Positions 24,301 to 32,762 of a stretch of 64,000 nucleotides of DNA are shown here, in pieces (the stretch's first letter is position 1; each line of letters opens with the position of its first letter). The position numbers and the translations under genes were made by a program. The stretch is from Sphingomonas sp. CFBP 13720 (GTDB lineage: Bacteria > Pseudomonadota > Alphaproteobacteria > Sphingomonadales > Sphingomonadaceae), in assembly GCF_014842075.1 (NCBI RefSeq), contig NZ_JACYVA010000002.1, positions 124,001 to 188,000 of the forward strand. Direction: 5' to 3'. The notes beneath the pieces were generated by a model. That model was not told the origin of the DNA. It saw only the letters and a list, made by a program, of their open reading frames with translations, and did not search any database.

Positions 24301-24674
24301 CACCCGAAGCCGAACGCCTTTGCGGGGCAGCGATCCGCGTCCTGACCGGTCGCCAGTCAGGCGACCCGTCAGCCGTCGAGAAAGGACGCCTGACGACCGA
24401 AGCGGCCGCGACGCGCCTTCGTCTCGCCACGGCGCTGACCCGCGCGTGGCAGGGGCTGGCGCGCGCGACGCCACACTACCACCCCGAAGCTGATTGGATC
24501 GCTACTGGCGGCACTGCCGGGGCGAACCGTGGCGAACTGCGCGACGACGTCGCGGCGGCGATCCAAGGTGCCGACGCCATCGCAGCCCGCAAGCCCACGC
24601 CGGACGCGACCGCGTTCGTCGCCGACCTTCGCCGCATCCAGTGGCACCTTCACCATTCATGGCCCTTCATATGA
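24297..24674 (+). CDS. Small phage protein, function unknown
   Basis: A 125-residue protein from GTG 24297, overlapping the PP-loop gene's stop as GTGA. It is mostly helical and Ala/Arg-rich (EKGRLTTEAAATRLRLATAL), with an acidic middle and a C-terminal WHLHHSWPFI. No family recognised. Its stop overlaps the next ATG (ATGA). Confidence 0.6.
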   Translation: MTPEAERLCGAAIRVLTGRQSGDPSAVEKGRLTTEAAATRLRLATALTRAWQGLARATPHYHPEADWIATGGTAGANRGELRDDVAAAIQGADAIAARKPTPDATAFVADLRRIQWHLHHSWPFI

Positions 24675-25078
24675 CCGCGCTACCTGATCTCGACCGCCGG
24701 ATCTCCCGCAAGATCGAAGCGGGCAAGGGTATGCAGCTGACGGCTGACGACCTTGACCTGTTCGTTTCGACGGGTGCCTATGCGACCTTCCGAACTGCGG
24801 TAGAAGAATTTCAGAGAGACCAATGCCGGCAACGAAGCGCCCGAAACCGATCTACCAGCGCGGCGACTACAAACTCATCCGCCGCCCAGATCGAGCCAAC
24901 CTCGAAATCAGTTGGTACGACACCGACCGAAAGCGCGAGCGAAGCGCTAGCGCGGGCACAAGCTGCGACGAGGCCGGGCGGCTTGCGCTCGATCGCCTCT
25001 ACCTCGAACGCACCCGGGGCGAAGCGATCTGCCCGACCTGCGGGCAAGTCCGGCAAGGCAGCGGCAGCGCAGCGGTAA
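24671..25078 (+). CDS. Small phage protein, excisionase-like position, long overlap with integrase
   Basis: The ATG at 24671 overlaps the previous stop (ATGA). The first 50 residues (MTALPDLDRRISRKIEAGKG...) are well-formed and helical. From about residue 51 the frame lies inside the integrase gene and becomes Ser/Thr/Arg-rich, as expected for an out-of-frame read. Either the real product is longer than its functional part, or a stop was lost. Position just before int suits an excisionase, but no HTH is certain. Confidence 0.45.
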   Translation: MTALPDLDRRISRKIEAGKGMQLTADDLDLFVSTGAYATFRTAVEEFQRDQCRQRSARNRSTSAATTNSSAAQIEPTSKSVGTTPTESASEALARAQAATRPGGLRSIASTSNAPGAKRSARPAGKSGKAAAAQR

Positions 25079-26103
25079 CGTCCGCCATCGCCGACTATCT
25101 GGTGATGGCGGCGGACAAGCCTTCGATCGACGCGATCCGCGCCCGGCTGAACCACGTCGTCGCGTACCTTGTGGCGTCCGATCAGGTCGCCATACGATGC
25201 GTCGAACTCGATGCCGCGTGGCTTGAGCGCTTCCGCAAATGGGCGTTGGCGCAGCCAATCGTCTCGCCGACCGGAAAGACTCGCGAACGGTCGCTATCCA
25301 CGATCGAGAACAGCGTGCTGCAACTGGCGGCTGCGATCAACGCCGCGCACCAGCGCGGGGACACGCCGTCCCCCGCCAAGTTCCGCGCGACACCGGTCCG
25401 CGACGTCAACCGCACCCCCCAACACCGCGCCGACGTCGGACAGATCGCGGCGATGTTCCGCTACGCGCTCGCGTTAGACGAACCGACCGAGACGACAGCC
25501 AAATGGCTGGCGCGACACCGCGCCTACCGCACGCATCTGCTGAACTATCTTCGCGCCGCTGTGGCAACGCTCGCCCGGCCGGACGCGATCTTGGACATAT
25601 CGACCGATTCGGCGCGACGTCAGTGGAACAGCACGCGCAAGGTGCTGGCACTGAACCCGGCCGCACGCCGGCAGACGAAGAAATATCGCCCGACGATTCC
25701 TGTCGCGCACCAGTTCGTGCCTTGGCTCGACGCGACCGAAGAATATCTGATCCCGATCAACAGCATCCGATCGGCATGGGATACGATGGCCGAACGGTTG
25801 CAGCTGCCGGGCGAAGGCGAGGCCGGAACGAAGTTGATTCGGCGATCCATGGCGAAGTTGCTGCGGGATAGGTTACCGCAGACGCACTGGACCGAAATCG
25901 AAATGATGCTGGGCCACGACCGCTTCGACAGCGTCAGCGATATCTATGCGCCGTTCGATCCGGGCTACCTATCGGCCGCAAAGCGCGAGATCGAAGCGAT
26001 CATTGATGAGATCGAAAGCGCGGCTCCGGGCGCGTTTTACCGCACGATTACCGCAGACGATCAAACCGGAGGAAGCGTCGTGAGCATAAGAAAAGCCCGC
26101 TAA
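24823..26103 (+). CDS. int: Tyrosine recombinase/integrase
   Basis: A 426-residue phage integrase. N-terminal arm-binding part (about 10-50), a CxxC near residue 66, SAM-like core-binding domain (about 85-210), then the catalytic domain: Arg in TKLIRRSMAKLL (about 350), LGHDRF (about 370), and the Tyr in SDIYAPFDPGY near 382. Catalyses site-specific integration and excision, here very likely at tRNA-Val 27 bp downstream. Its stop codon lies within a 15-bp hairpin terminator. Confidence 0.93.
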   Translation: MPATKRPKPIYQRGDYKLIRRPDRANLEISWYDTDRKRERSASAGTSCDEAGRLALDRLYLERTRGEAICPTCGQVRQGSGSAAVTSAIADYLVMAADKPSIDAIRARLNHVVAYLVASDQVAIRCVELDAAWLERFRKWALAQPIVSPTGKTRERSLSTIENSVLQLAAAINAAHQRGDTPSPAKFRATPVRDVNRTPQHRADVGQIAAMFRYALALDEPTETTAKWLARHRAYRTHLLNYLRAAVATLARPDAILDISTDSARRQWNSTRKVLALNPAARRQTKKYRPTIPVAHQFVPWLDATEEYLIPINSIRSAWDTMAERLQLPGEGEAGTKLIRRSMAKLLRDRLPQTHWTEIEMMLGHDRFDSVSDIYAPFDPGYLSAAKREIEAIIDEIESAAPGAFYRTITADDQTGGSVVSIRKAR

Positions 26104-26125
26104 GTCAGGGACTTAGCGGGCTTTT
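26091..26125. terminator. Bidirectional rho-independent terminator at the prophage end
   Basis: AAAAGCCCGCTAAGT (26091-26105) pairs perfectly with 26111-26125, loop CAGGG, ending in TTTT on the plus strand and equally on the minus strand. It terminates the integrase transcript and insulates the prophage from the oppositely oriented tRNA-Val. Confidence 0.9.
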
Positions 26126-26129
26126 AAGA

Positions 26130-26204
26130 TGGTGGGCGCGGCAAGGATTGAACTTGCGACCCCTGCGATGTCAACACAGTGCTCTACCACTGAGCTACGC
26201 GCCC
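26130..26204 (-). tRNA. tRNA-Val(GAC)
   Basis: On the minus strand: acceptor GGGCGCG/CGCGCCC, D-stem GCTC/GAGC, anticodon stem CTGTG/CGCAG with loop TTGACAT (anticodon GAC), T-stem GCAAG/CTTGC with loop TTCAATC, discriminator A and encoded CCA. The 3' end faces the integrase, the usual geometry for a phage attachment site that restores the tRNA end. Confidence 0.95.
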
Positions 26205-26267
26205 GACGCCCCGAGGGGCGAAACCGGAGTGGCGCTGTTAGCGGCGGCATTCCCGGCTGACAAGGCC

Positions 26268-26645
26268 TTAAATGCTCCGGGGGATGCTTTCTCCCTCGAA
26301 CAGTCGATCGACCTCCGCCACCAGGTCGCGCAGGTGGAACGGCTTGGACAGAATGCGCGCCTGCGGCACCTGCTTTCCGGCCTTCAATGTGACTGCGGCA
26401 AAGCCGGTGATGAACATCACGCGCAAATGGGGCGCGATCTCACCGGCGCGCTGCGCCAGTTCGATGCCGTCCATCTCGGGCATCACGATATCGGTCAGCA
26501 ACAGGTCGAACGGCTCGCGCTCCAGCAGCGGGACGGCCGCCGTGCCGCGATCCACCGCGCTGACGAAATAACCGGCACGCTCCAGCGCGCGCGTCAGATA
26601 GCCGCGCATGACATCGTCATCCTCGGCCAGCAAAATCCTGAACAT
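26268..26645 (-). CDS. cpdR: CpdR-like single-domain response regulator
   Basis: A 125-residue stand-alone receiver domain. Acidic pocket EDDD (8-11), phospho-acceptor D52 in LLTDIVMPEMDG, and Lys in LSKPFHLRDL. The sequence closely follows the alphaproteobacterial CpdR pattern (ALERAGY...MPEMDGIELAQRA...VMFITGFAAV). In Caulobacter, CpdR in its unphosphorylated form primes ClpXP for CtrA-related proteolysis and is phosphorylated by CckA-ChpT. It is the first host gene beside the prophage. Confidence 0.9.
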   Translation of the reverse strand: MFRILLAEDDDVMRGYLTRALERAGYFVSAVDRGTAAVPLLEREPFDLLLTDIVMPEMDGIELAQRAGEIAPHLRVMFITGFAAVTLKAGKQVPQARILSKPFHLRDLVAEVDRLFEGESIPRSI

Positions 26646-26745
26646 CGAAACCCCTTGGCCGCTCGCGCCCGGTATAGACGGTTGCAGTTAACAAATACCA
26701 GTATGCCGCTCGACATGCGCCCACCATCGTGGTCCTTTGCGACCG

Positions 26746-27609
26746 ATGGAAGCCCCCGCCCCATCGCCACCTTCGTTCGACCGGTTCGGTCCCGGTGTAC
26801 CGATGTCGCCGGTGGTCGTGTCGGTGCCGCACGCCGGGCGCGACTATCCCGACGCGATGCTGGCGCTTGTCGGCGTACCCGTCGCCCGGCTGACGATGCT
26901 GGAGGATCGTCATGTCGACGCCGTCGCGCACGCAGCCGTGGAACGGGAAACATTGCTGGTTGCGCGTAAGGCGCGGGCGTGGATCGACCTGAACCGTTCC
27001 GCGATCCGCGACCGGGATTCGCAGGTCGATGCCGGTGCGTCGCGTCTGGCGGTGTCGCGGTCGGACAAGGTTCGCAGCGGCATCGGGCTGATTCCGCGAC
27101 GGGCGGGCGGGGCCGACAACATCTGGCGACGCAAACTGACCGAGGCCGAGGTCGCCGACCGGATCGCGCACGATCACGCGCCCTATCATGCAGCGATCGA
27201 CGCGGCCCTGTCGGCGGCGCACGCGCGCTTCGGCGTCGCGGTGTTGCTGGACCTGCATTCGATGCCACCACTGGGCGGTTTCACCCCGGCGAGGATCGTG
27301 ATTGGCGACCGTTTCGGCAAAGCATGCGCCCCGCGATTTTCCGGGCGGATCGACGCGGTGGTTCGCGGCGAAGGGGTGCCGGTAGCGGTCAACCACCCCT
27401 ATGCCGGCGGCCACATTCTGGAAGCACATGGCCGCCCCCGCGCAGGAATCCATGCGGTGCAACTGGAGATCGACCGATCGCTGTACCTCGATGCCGCACT
27501 GGACCTGCCCGGCCCGGGGTTGCCGCGTGTCGCGGCACTCGTGCGGGCGATCATCGCAGCGCTGACGGACGAGGCGCTGGGCACGGCGTGGCCGCTGGCA
27601 GCAGAGTGA
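26746..27609 (+). CDS. N-formylglutamate amidohydrolase family protein
   Basis: A 287-residue protein (ATG 26746; an upstream TTG adds three residues). The motif VVVSVPHAGRDYP near residue 20 and LLDLHSMPP near 170 are typical FGase/HutG landmarks; the His and Asp residues likely bind the metal. Such enzymes hydrolyse N-formyl-L-glutamate in histidine degradation, but many homologues have unknown substrates, and no hut genes are visible here. Divergent from cpdR. Confidence 0.85.
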   Translation: MEAPAPSPPSFDRFGPGVPMSPVVVSVPHAGRDYPDAMLALVGVPVARLTMLEDRHVDAVAHAAVERETLLVARKARAWIDLNRSAIRDRDSQVDAGASRLAVSRSDKVRSGIGLIPRRAGGADNIWRRKLTEAEVADRIAHDHAPYHAAIDAALSAAHARFGVAVLLDLHSMPPLGGFTPARIVIGDRFGKACAPRFSGRIDAVVRGEGVPVAVNHPYAGGHILEAHGRPRAGIHAVQLEIDRSLYLDAALDLPGPGLPRVAALVRAIIAALTDEALGTAWPLAAE

Positions 27610-27620
27610 CACACCCCAAG

Positions 27621-27653
27621 AAAAAACCACCCCGTGCGTGAAGCACGGAGTGG
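27621..27653 (-). terminator. Rho-independent terminator downstream of the cytochrome b561 gene
   Basis: On the minus strand CCACTCCGTGC (27653-27643), loop TTCAC, GCACGGGGTGG (27637-27627), followed by TTTTTT. One mismatch in an 11-bp stem. It closes the leftward sapC-b561 transcript. Confidence 0.85.
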
Positions 27654-27801
27654 CCAAGGTTCAGGGAGGAGGCGCGTGAAACGCGCCGCACGGCCCGACG
27701 AAAGGGGGGAACATCGAACCGTGTAACCGTAATCTAGGTAGCAGGGTTCGGGCGTTCAAGAGACTTTTTTCGACAACCACTCGGCTTGTCGCAGCGCACC
27801 G

Positions 27802-28323
27802 TCAAACCATCGGCAGCATGCGAACGAGCACATTGTCCCGCAGCAAAAAGTGGTGCCGCAACGCGGCGGCGATATGCAACCCGACCAGCACAGCCATCGC
27901 GATTCCGACAATCTCATGCGCGTCATGCGCGATACCGGCGGTGGCCGGCGATACGGGCAGATACGGAATATCGAACACGCCGAACCACGTCAGCGGCCGC
28001 CGCGTCGCCCCGGACGACATCGCCCAACCGCTCATCGGCAGCACCACCAGCAGCGCGTAGAATACGAGGTGCAACGTTTTCGCGACCAGCCGCTCGATCG
28101 CGGGCGTGTGTGCCGGCAGTGGCGGCGGCGCATGGCCGATCCGCCACGCGATCCGCCCGATCGTCAAGGCGAGCACGGTGATCCCGATCGCCTTGTGGAC
28201 CGGCATCGACCCACCGATCAGCCCGATCCACAGATTGACGAGAACCAGCGCCGCGATCGCCCAGTGAAACAGGATTGCCCCGCCCGAATAGCGGTCCGTC
28301 CGGGCGATCGCGGCGCGGGCCAT
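27802..28323 (-). CDS. Cytochrome b561 family protein
   Basis: A 173-residue inner-membrane protein with four hydrophobic helices and conserved His residues (H20 in LFHWAI, then in helix three ...KTLHLVFYALL, and H in GIAHDAHEIVG and GLHIAAALRHH) that ligate two b-haems. It transfers electrons between quinol and periplasmic partners such as superoxide (CybB-type). The ATG overlaps the sapC stop (ATGA), so it is co-transcribed with sapC. Confidence 0.92.
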   Translation of the reverse strand: MARAAIARTDRYSGGAILFHWAIAALVLVNLWIGLIGGSMPVHKAIGITVLALTIGRIAWRIGHAPPPLPAHTPAIERLVAKTLHLVFYALLVVLPMSGWAMSSGATRRPLTWFGVFDIPYLPVSPATAGIAHDAHEIVGIAMAVLVGLHIAAALRHHFLLRDNVLVRMLPMV

Positions 28324-29108
28324 CAGAAGGTCGGAACCTGAGCCTGCTGCGGCTGCACCTTGCCCTGTCGCATCTGCTTCGCGAAAATATCGCGCATCAG
28401 CGACAGCGAGAACAGGTGCGCGAACACCAGCGGCAACATGCCCGACTGCTGCATCTTGCGGAGCTGGTCGCCGCGCAGCTCGATCAGCTTTTCCTCCGAC
28501 ACCATCTGGAACCCGCGATAGACGAACGGCTGGTCGTTCCCGTCCTGCTGGATCGACACTTCGCCGTCCATCAACAGACCGAGTTCCTTCAGTTCCTTCA
28601 TGAACAGGCCGGTCTTGTGACCCGCCTGTTCGAACTGTTCGTTGAACGCGAGGATTTGCTTGGTCACTTCGCTCGGCTGGTCGCCGTCGAACAGCGCATC
28701 GCCTTCATCGAACTTGCCGATCACATCCGACGTGGGATCGAAACACAGCGACAGCTCCTCCGCATCGGGGCGCAGCCGTGCCAGCAGATAGGGGTAACGG
28801 CGGATATAGGCCGGGACATAGGTTTCGCCGTCGATCAGACGACCTTCGTCGTCGAGGAACGTGTTGACGCCCTCGTTCAGGCCCATCAGCGCCAGCGGCA
28901 CGGGGTCGTCACCGGCCGAAAACACGATCGGCATCCGGCGCTGTACCAGCGGGAATTCCTCGACCGTGACGGGGACGGCATGCTGCCCGACGAGGAACGG
29001 CGCGCGATCGGTGCTGCGGACCTTCCAGTCGCCGTGCATCTGGCTCGAAAGCGGCTCCAGCTGGTTGTAAAACAGCGGAAGCGATTGATTCTGCGGCGCG
29101 CTGGCCAT
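28323..29108 (-). CDS. sapC: SapC family protein
   Basis: A 261-residue protein beginning MASAPQNQSLPLFYNQLEPL. The HGDW...FLVGQHAVPVTVEEFP opening and the RRYPYLLARL...FDPTSD middle match the SapC family (first named in Campylobacter surface-layer work) common in sphingomonads and caulobacters, where the role is unclear. ATG at 29108; the frame open further upstream is a shadow of the oxidase gene. Directly upstream of cytochrome b561 with an ATGA overlap. Confidence 0.88.
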   Translation of the reverse strand: MASAPQNQSLPLFYNQLEPLSSQMHGDWKVRSTDRAPFLVGQHAVPVTVEEFPLVQRRMPIVFSAGDDPVPLALMGLNEGVNTFLDDEGRLIDGETYVPAYIRRYPYLLARLRPDAEELSLCFDPTSDVIGKFDEGDALFDGDQPSEVTKQILAFNEQFEQAGHKTGLFMKELKELGLLMDGEVSIQQDGNDQPFVYRGFQMVSEEKLIELRGDQLRKMQQSGMLPLVFAHLFSLSLMRDIFAKQMRQGKVQPQQAQVPTF

Positions 29109-29191
29109 TTCAGGGTCTCCAAGCTCTTCGTTAGGGTCCGGTCTTCGTCGCGCCGGACGTTCGCCCCCCCGGGCGAACCTCGCCGCTCCGT

Positions 29192-30634
29192 CTATTTGGT
29201 GGCGACGGCGGGCGCAAGCGGTACGAGTTTGCCGGGATTGAACAGGCCATGCGGGTCCAGCCCGGTCTTGATGGCACGCAACGCCGCCAGTCGCGCGGCG
29301 GGGCCAAGCCGTTCCAGTTCCTGCAACTTCATCTGCCCGATCCCGTGTTCGGCCGAAATCGATCCGCCGGTCGCGACCACCGCATCGTGCACGAACCGCG
29401 TGATGCGCGGTGCATCGTCGCGATACCAGCCAAAAGGATCGGCACCGACGGGCGCGCGAACATGGAAATGGACGTTGCCGTCGCCAAGGTGTCCGAAGGC
29501 GGTAGCGTGCGATCCGGCGAACGTCCGTTCCGCCGATGCCGCCATTTCGACCATGAAGCGCGGCATCGCATCGACCGGGACCGAGATATCGAACTGGACC
29601 GCCGGTCCGGTCGACTTTTCCGCCGCCGACAAGGTGTCGCGCAACCGCCAGAACGCCTCCGCCTGCGCTTCGCTCGCGGCCAGCGTCGCATCCTCGACCA
29701 GCCCGGCGTCCAGTCCTTGCGCCAGCAGCGTTTCCAACAACGGCGCGGGCGGCGTCTCCCCCGGTCCCGCCACCGCCTCGATCAGCACGTGCCAGCGATG
29801 CGGGCCGGCAAGCGGTGTCCGGGCCCCCGGAAGATGCGCGACCGCCAGTGCCAGCGTGTCCGCCGGAATGATCTCGAACCCCTCGATCCGGTCGGTGCCG
29901 GCCTGCATGTCGCGCAGCAGGTCCAGCGCGGCCTGCGGGTCGCGCACCCCTGCCCACGCCACTGCCCGTTCGGCGATGGCAGGCACCAGCCGTAGCGTAG
30001 CGGCGGTCACGATGCCCAGCGTCCCTTCCGCACCCACCAGCAACTGCGTCAGATCGTATCCGCGATTGTCCTTGGGCAGCACGGCCAGTCCGTCATGGAC
30101 CGAACCGTCGGGCAGTACGGCTTCGAGGCCCAGCACCAGCCGGCGCATATTGCCCCAGCGCAACACCTGCGTTCCGCCGGCATTGGTCGATACCAGCCCG
30201 CCGACCGTCGCGCTGCCGCGCGCGCCCAGCGTCAGCGGAAAACGTCGGCCCGCTCCCGCTGCCGCTTCGTGCAGATGCTGAAGGATCATGCCGGCCTCCG
30301 CCACCGCCCAGCCGTCGCCGATCGTGCGCAGCCGGTCCATGTGCCGCAACGACAGCAGCACCGCCGATCCGTCGGCCGGCGGCGTCGCTCCGCCGACCAT
30401 CGACGTATTGCCGCCCTGCGCCACGATCGGCACGCGGTGCCGCGCCGCCAGCCGCACCAGTCCCGCGACCGTCGCGGTATCGCGCGGTTCGAACAACGCC
30501 GCGCTTTGCCCATGAAAGCGTCCGCGCCAGTCGGTGAGCCACGGGGCGATGCGATCGGCATCGGTGGTCACGACACGATCGCCCCATGCGGCGCGGGCAT
30601 CGGACACCATGGCGGAAACGGACGTGTGGGTCAT
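29192..30634 (-). CDS. FAD-linked oxidase (GlcD / D-2-hydroxyacid dehydrogenase type)
   Basis: A 480-residue flavoprotein. The FAD-binding PCMH motif is QGGNTSMVGGATPP near 75 and LGARGSATVGG near 140. The C-terminal cap holds FGHLGDGNVHFHV near 395 and a GSISAEHGIGQMK motif near 435, typical of the vanillyl-alcohol-oxidase/GlcD superfamily that includes D-lactate, glycolate and D-2-hydroxyglutarate dehydrogenases. Substrate not decidable. The ATG at 30634 is chosen over one at 30676 because the conserved region starts later. Confidence 0.9.
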   Translation of the reverse strand: MTHTSVSAMVSDARAAWGDRVVTTDADRIAPWLTDWRGRFHGQSAALFEPRDTATVAGLVRLAARHRVPIVAQGGNTSMVGGATPPADGSAVLLSLRHMDRLRTIGDGWAVAEAGMILQHLHEAAAGAGRRFPLTLGARGSATVGGLVSTNAGGTQVLRWGNMRRLVLGLEAVLPDGSVHDGLAVLPKDNRGYDLTQLLVGAEGTLGIVTAATLRLVPAIAERAVAWAGVRDPQAALDLLRDMQAGTDRIEGFEIIPADTLALAVAHLPGARTPLAGPHRWHVLIEAVAGPGETPPAPLLETLLAQGLDAGLVEDATLAASEAQAEAFWRLRDTLSAAEKSTGPAVQFDISVPVDAMPRFMVEMAASAERTFAGSHATAFGHLGDGNVHFHVRAPVGADPFGWYRDDAPRITRFVHDAVVATGGSISAEHGIGQMKLQELERLGPAARLAALRAIKTGLDPHGLFNPGKLVPLAPAVATK

Positions 30635-30710
30635 GTCGACGCGGCTAGCACCGACACCCCCTTGCCGCCAGTTCATCCCCGGTTAAAACCAGCGTGACGA
30701 TGATGAACCC

Positions 30711-31199
30711 GTGAGTATCCTGCCGCTCCCCGCTGCGACCATGTTGTTGCTGATGCTGACGCTTCCCGGCGCGGCGCAGCGACGGCCGGCCAGCGCACCG
30801 TCCGTGCCACAGGGAGTCACGACGATCCGTACTGAAATACGGGTCCAACGCATGGTCGTTCGCGTGCCGCGCGCGCCGTTCGCGTCCGCCGCATACAGTT
30901 CGCCGCGTCCGCTGCCGCCGATCCAGTGGGTCGAAAAACATGCCGACCGATGCGTACCGATCCAGGATCTGGCGGCGGTGACGGTCACGCGCACTGACAG
31001 CGTCGATCTGTTGCTCAATGGTGGCAAGCGGTTGCGTGCGCGGTTGGCGGACGATTGCCCCGCGCTCGATTTCTATGCCGGCCTGTATCTGAAACCAACC
31101 GGCGACGGAAAAATGTGTGCGTCGCGCGACGTCATCCGTTCGCGATCGGGCGGACAATGCCGGATCGCGACCTTCCGCACGCTGGTCCCGGCACGCTGA
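30711..31199 (+). CDS. Exported protein of unknown function
   Basis: A 162-residue protein from GTG 30711 with a signal peptide (ILPLPAATMLLLMLTLPGAA). The mature part has four Cys residues (DRCVP, DDCPALD, KMCASRD, GQCRIAT), possibly two disulfides. Similar short exported proteins occur in sphingomonads, but no domain is recognised. Divergent from the oxidase gene. Confidence 0.7.
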   Translation: MSILPLPAATMLLLMLTLPGAAQRRPASAPSVPQGVTTIRTEIRVQRMVVRVPRAPFASAAYSSPRPLPPIQWVEKHADRCVPIQDLAAVTVTRTDSVDLLLNGGKRLRARLADDCPALDFYAGLYLKPTGDGKMCASRDVIRSRSGGQCRIATFRTLVPAR

Positions 31200-31295
31200 T
31201 ACCGCCGTCGGGTTGACTTTTTACCGGTTTTCGCCGACGCGCGGTCCGGTTTATCGGAGCGACGGTGTCGTGCGCTCCCCAATTCTGGAATCGCA

Positions 31296-32759
31296 ATGAC
31301 CTTCGCCGATCTCGGCCTGTCCGACGAACTGCTGCGTTCCGTCAACGACTCGGGCTATACCGAGCCGACGCCGATTCAGGCGGCAGCGATCCCGTCGGTG
31401 CTCATGATGCGCGATCTGGTCGCGATCGCGCAGACGGGAACGGGCAAGACCGCGTCGTTCGTGCTGCCGATGATCGATATCCTGGCACAGGGGCGCAGCC
31501 GGGCGCGCATGCCGCGATCGCTGATCCTCGAACCGACGCGCGAACTGGCTGCGCAGGTCGCGGAGAATTTCGAGAAGTACGGCGCGAACCACAAGCTGTC
31601 GATGGCGCTGCTGATCGGCGGCGTATCGATGGGCGACCAGCTGGCCGCGCTGGAAAAGGGCGTCGACGTCCTGATCGCGACGCCAGGCCGGTTGATGGAC
31701 CTGTTCACGCGCGGCAAGATCCTGCTGAACGGCTGTTCGCTGCTGGTGATCGACGAAGCCGACCGGATGCTCGACATGGGGTTCATTCCCGATATCGAGG
31801 AAATCTGCACCAAGCTGCCCAAACAGCGACAGACGTTGCTGTTTTCGGCGACGATGCCGCCGCCGATCAAGAAGCTGGCCGACAAGTTCCTCGACAATCC
31901 CAAGACGATCGAGGTGTCCCGCCCCGCATCGACCAACCTCAACATCGCCCAGCACCTCGTCCACGTCGCCGCCGCGAAGAAGCGCGACGTGCTGCGCACG
32001 CTGCTCGCAAACGAGGATGTCCGCACCGCGATCATCTTCTGCAACCGCAAGACGACGGTGCGCGAACTGAACAAAGTGCTGCAACGCGCCGGGCTGCGAT
32101 CGGCCGAGATCCATGGCGACATGGACCAGTCGTCGCGCATCGCCGAACTCGACCGGTTCAAGCAGGGCGACGTAAACATCCTCGTCGCGTCCGACGTCGC
32201 CGCGCGCGGGCTGGACGTGAAGGGCGTGAGTCATGTCGTCAACTTCGATGCGCCGTGGCACCCCGATGATTACGTCCATCGCATCGGTCGTACCGGGCGT
32301 GCGGGTGCGACCGGCGTCGCCTATACCTTCGTGACCGCCGACGATGTCGAGAACATCGCCAACATCGAAAAGCTGACCGGACAGAAGATTCCGGTGCTCG
32401 ACATGGGCAATGCGCCAGCCGAACCGGTCGCCGCCGAGCCTGTCGAGGAAGCGCCCCGCCGCCCACGCCGCGAACGTGCCGCCGCGCCGGTCGAGGAAGC
32501 GCGCCCGCCCCGTCGCGAACGCGAAACCACCCCGGTCGAGGAAGCCCGCCCGCCGCGCCGCGAACGCGAGCCTGCGCCGGTCGAGGAAGTCCGCGCACCC
32601 CGCCGCGAACGCGACGATCGCCTCCGTCGCGAGGACACGCGTCGCGAAGAACCGCGTCGCGACGAACGTCCCGCGCGCTATGTGCAGCAGGACGCACCCG
32701 ACGATGGCGGCTGGAACGGCCCGATTCCGGCATTTCTGGGCATCCGCCTCGGCAACTGA
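31296..32759 (+). CDS. rhlE: DEAD-box RNA helicase, RhlE-like
   Basis: A 487-residue helicase. Q motif near PTPIQ (25-29), Walker A AQTGTGKT (about 45-52), DEAD at VIDEADRMLDMGF (about 150), SAT at LFSATMPPP, HRIGRTGRAG near 330. The core ends near residue 365; the tail (about 380-470) has four degenerate repeats of 'PVEEARPPRRERE' rich in Arg, likely RNA-binding. RhlE-type helicases act in rRNA maturation and mRNA decay. Symbol given by similarity to RhlE. Confidence 0.9.
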   Translation: MTFADLGLSDELLRSVNDSGYTEPTPIQAAAIPSVLMMRDLVAIAQTGTGKTASFVLPMIDILAQGRSRARMPRSLILEPTRELAAQVAENFEKYGANHKLSMALLIGGVSMGDQLAALEKGVDVLIATPGRLMDLFTRGKILLNGCSLLVIDEADRMLDMGFIPDIEEICTKLPKQRQTLLFSATMPPPIKKLADKFLDNPKTIEVSRPASTNLNIAQHLVHVAAAKKRDVLRTLLANEDVRTAIIFCNRKTTVRELNKVLQRAGLRSAEIHGDMDQSSRIAELDRFKQGDVNILVASDVAARGLDVKGVSHVVNFDAPWHPDDYVHRIGRTGRAGATGVAYTFVTADDVENIANIEKLTGQKIPVLDMGNAPAEPVAAEPVEEAPRRPRRERAAAPVEEARPPRRERETTPVEEARPPRREREPAPVEEVRAPRRERDDRLRREDTRREEPRRDERPARYVQQDAPDDGGWNGPIPAFLGIRLGN

Positions 32760-32762
32760 CCG

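Larger units (their letters stand above)
1..26129. mobile_element. Integrase-proximal part of an HK97-like tailed-phage prophage
   Basis: Seen: an unbroken run of phage genes (tail completion, head-tail joining, portal, capsid, terminase, primase-helicase, sliding clamp, repressor, integrase) ends at a tyrosine integrase next to the 3' end of tRNA-Val. The left edge cuts a tail-completion gene, so tail, lysis and the other attachment site lie outside the window. Gene order and protein families fit a siphovirus-like temperate phage with HK97-fold capsid (inference). Overlapping start/stop codons and the absence of host genes inside support one continuous element. The right boundary is placed at the tRNA 3' end and could lie some tens of bases inside the tRNA. 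Confidence 0.93.
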
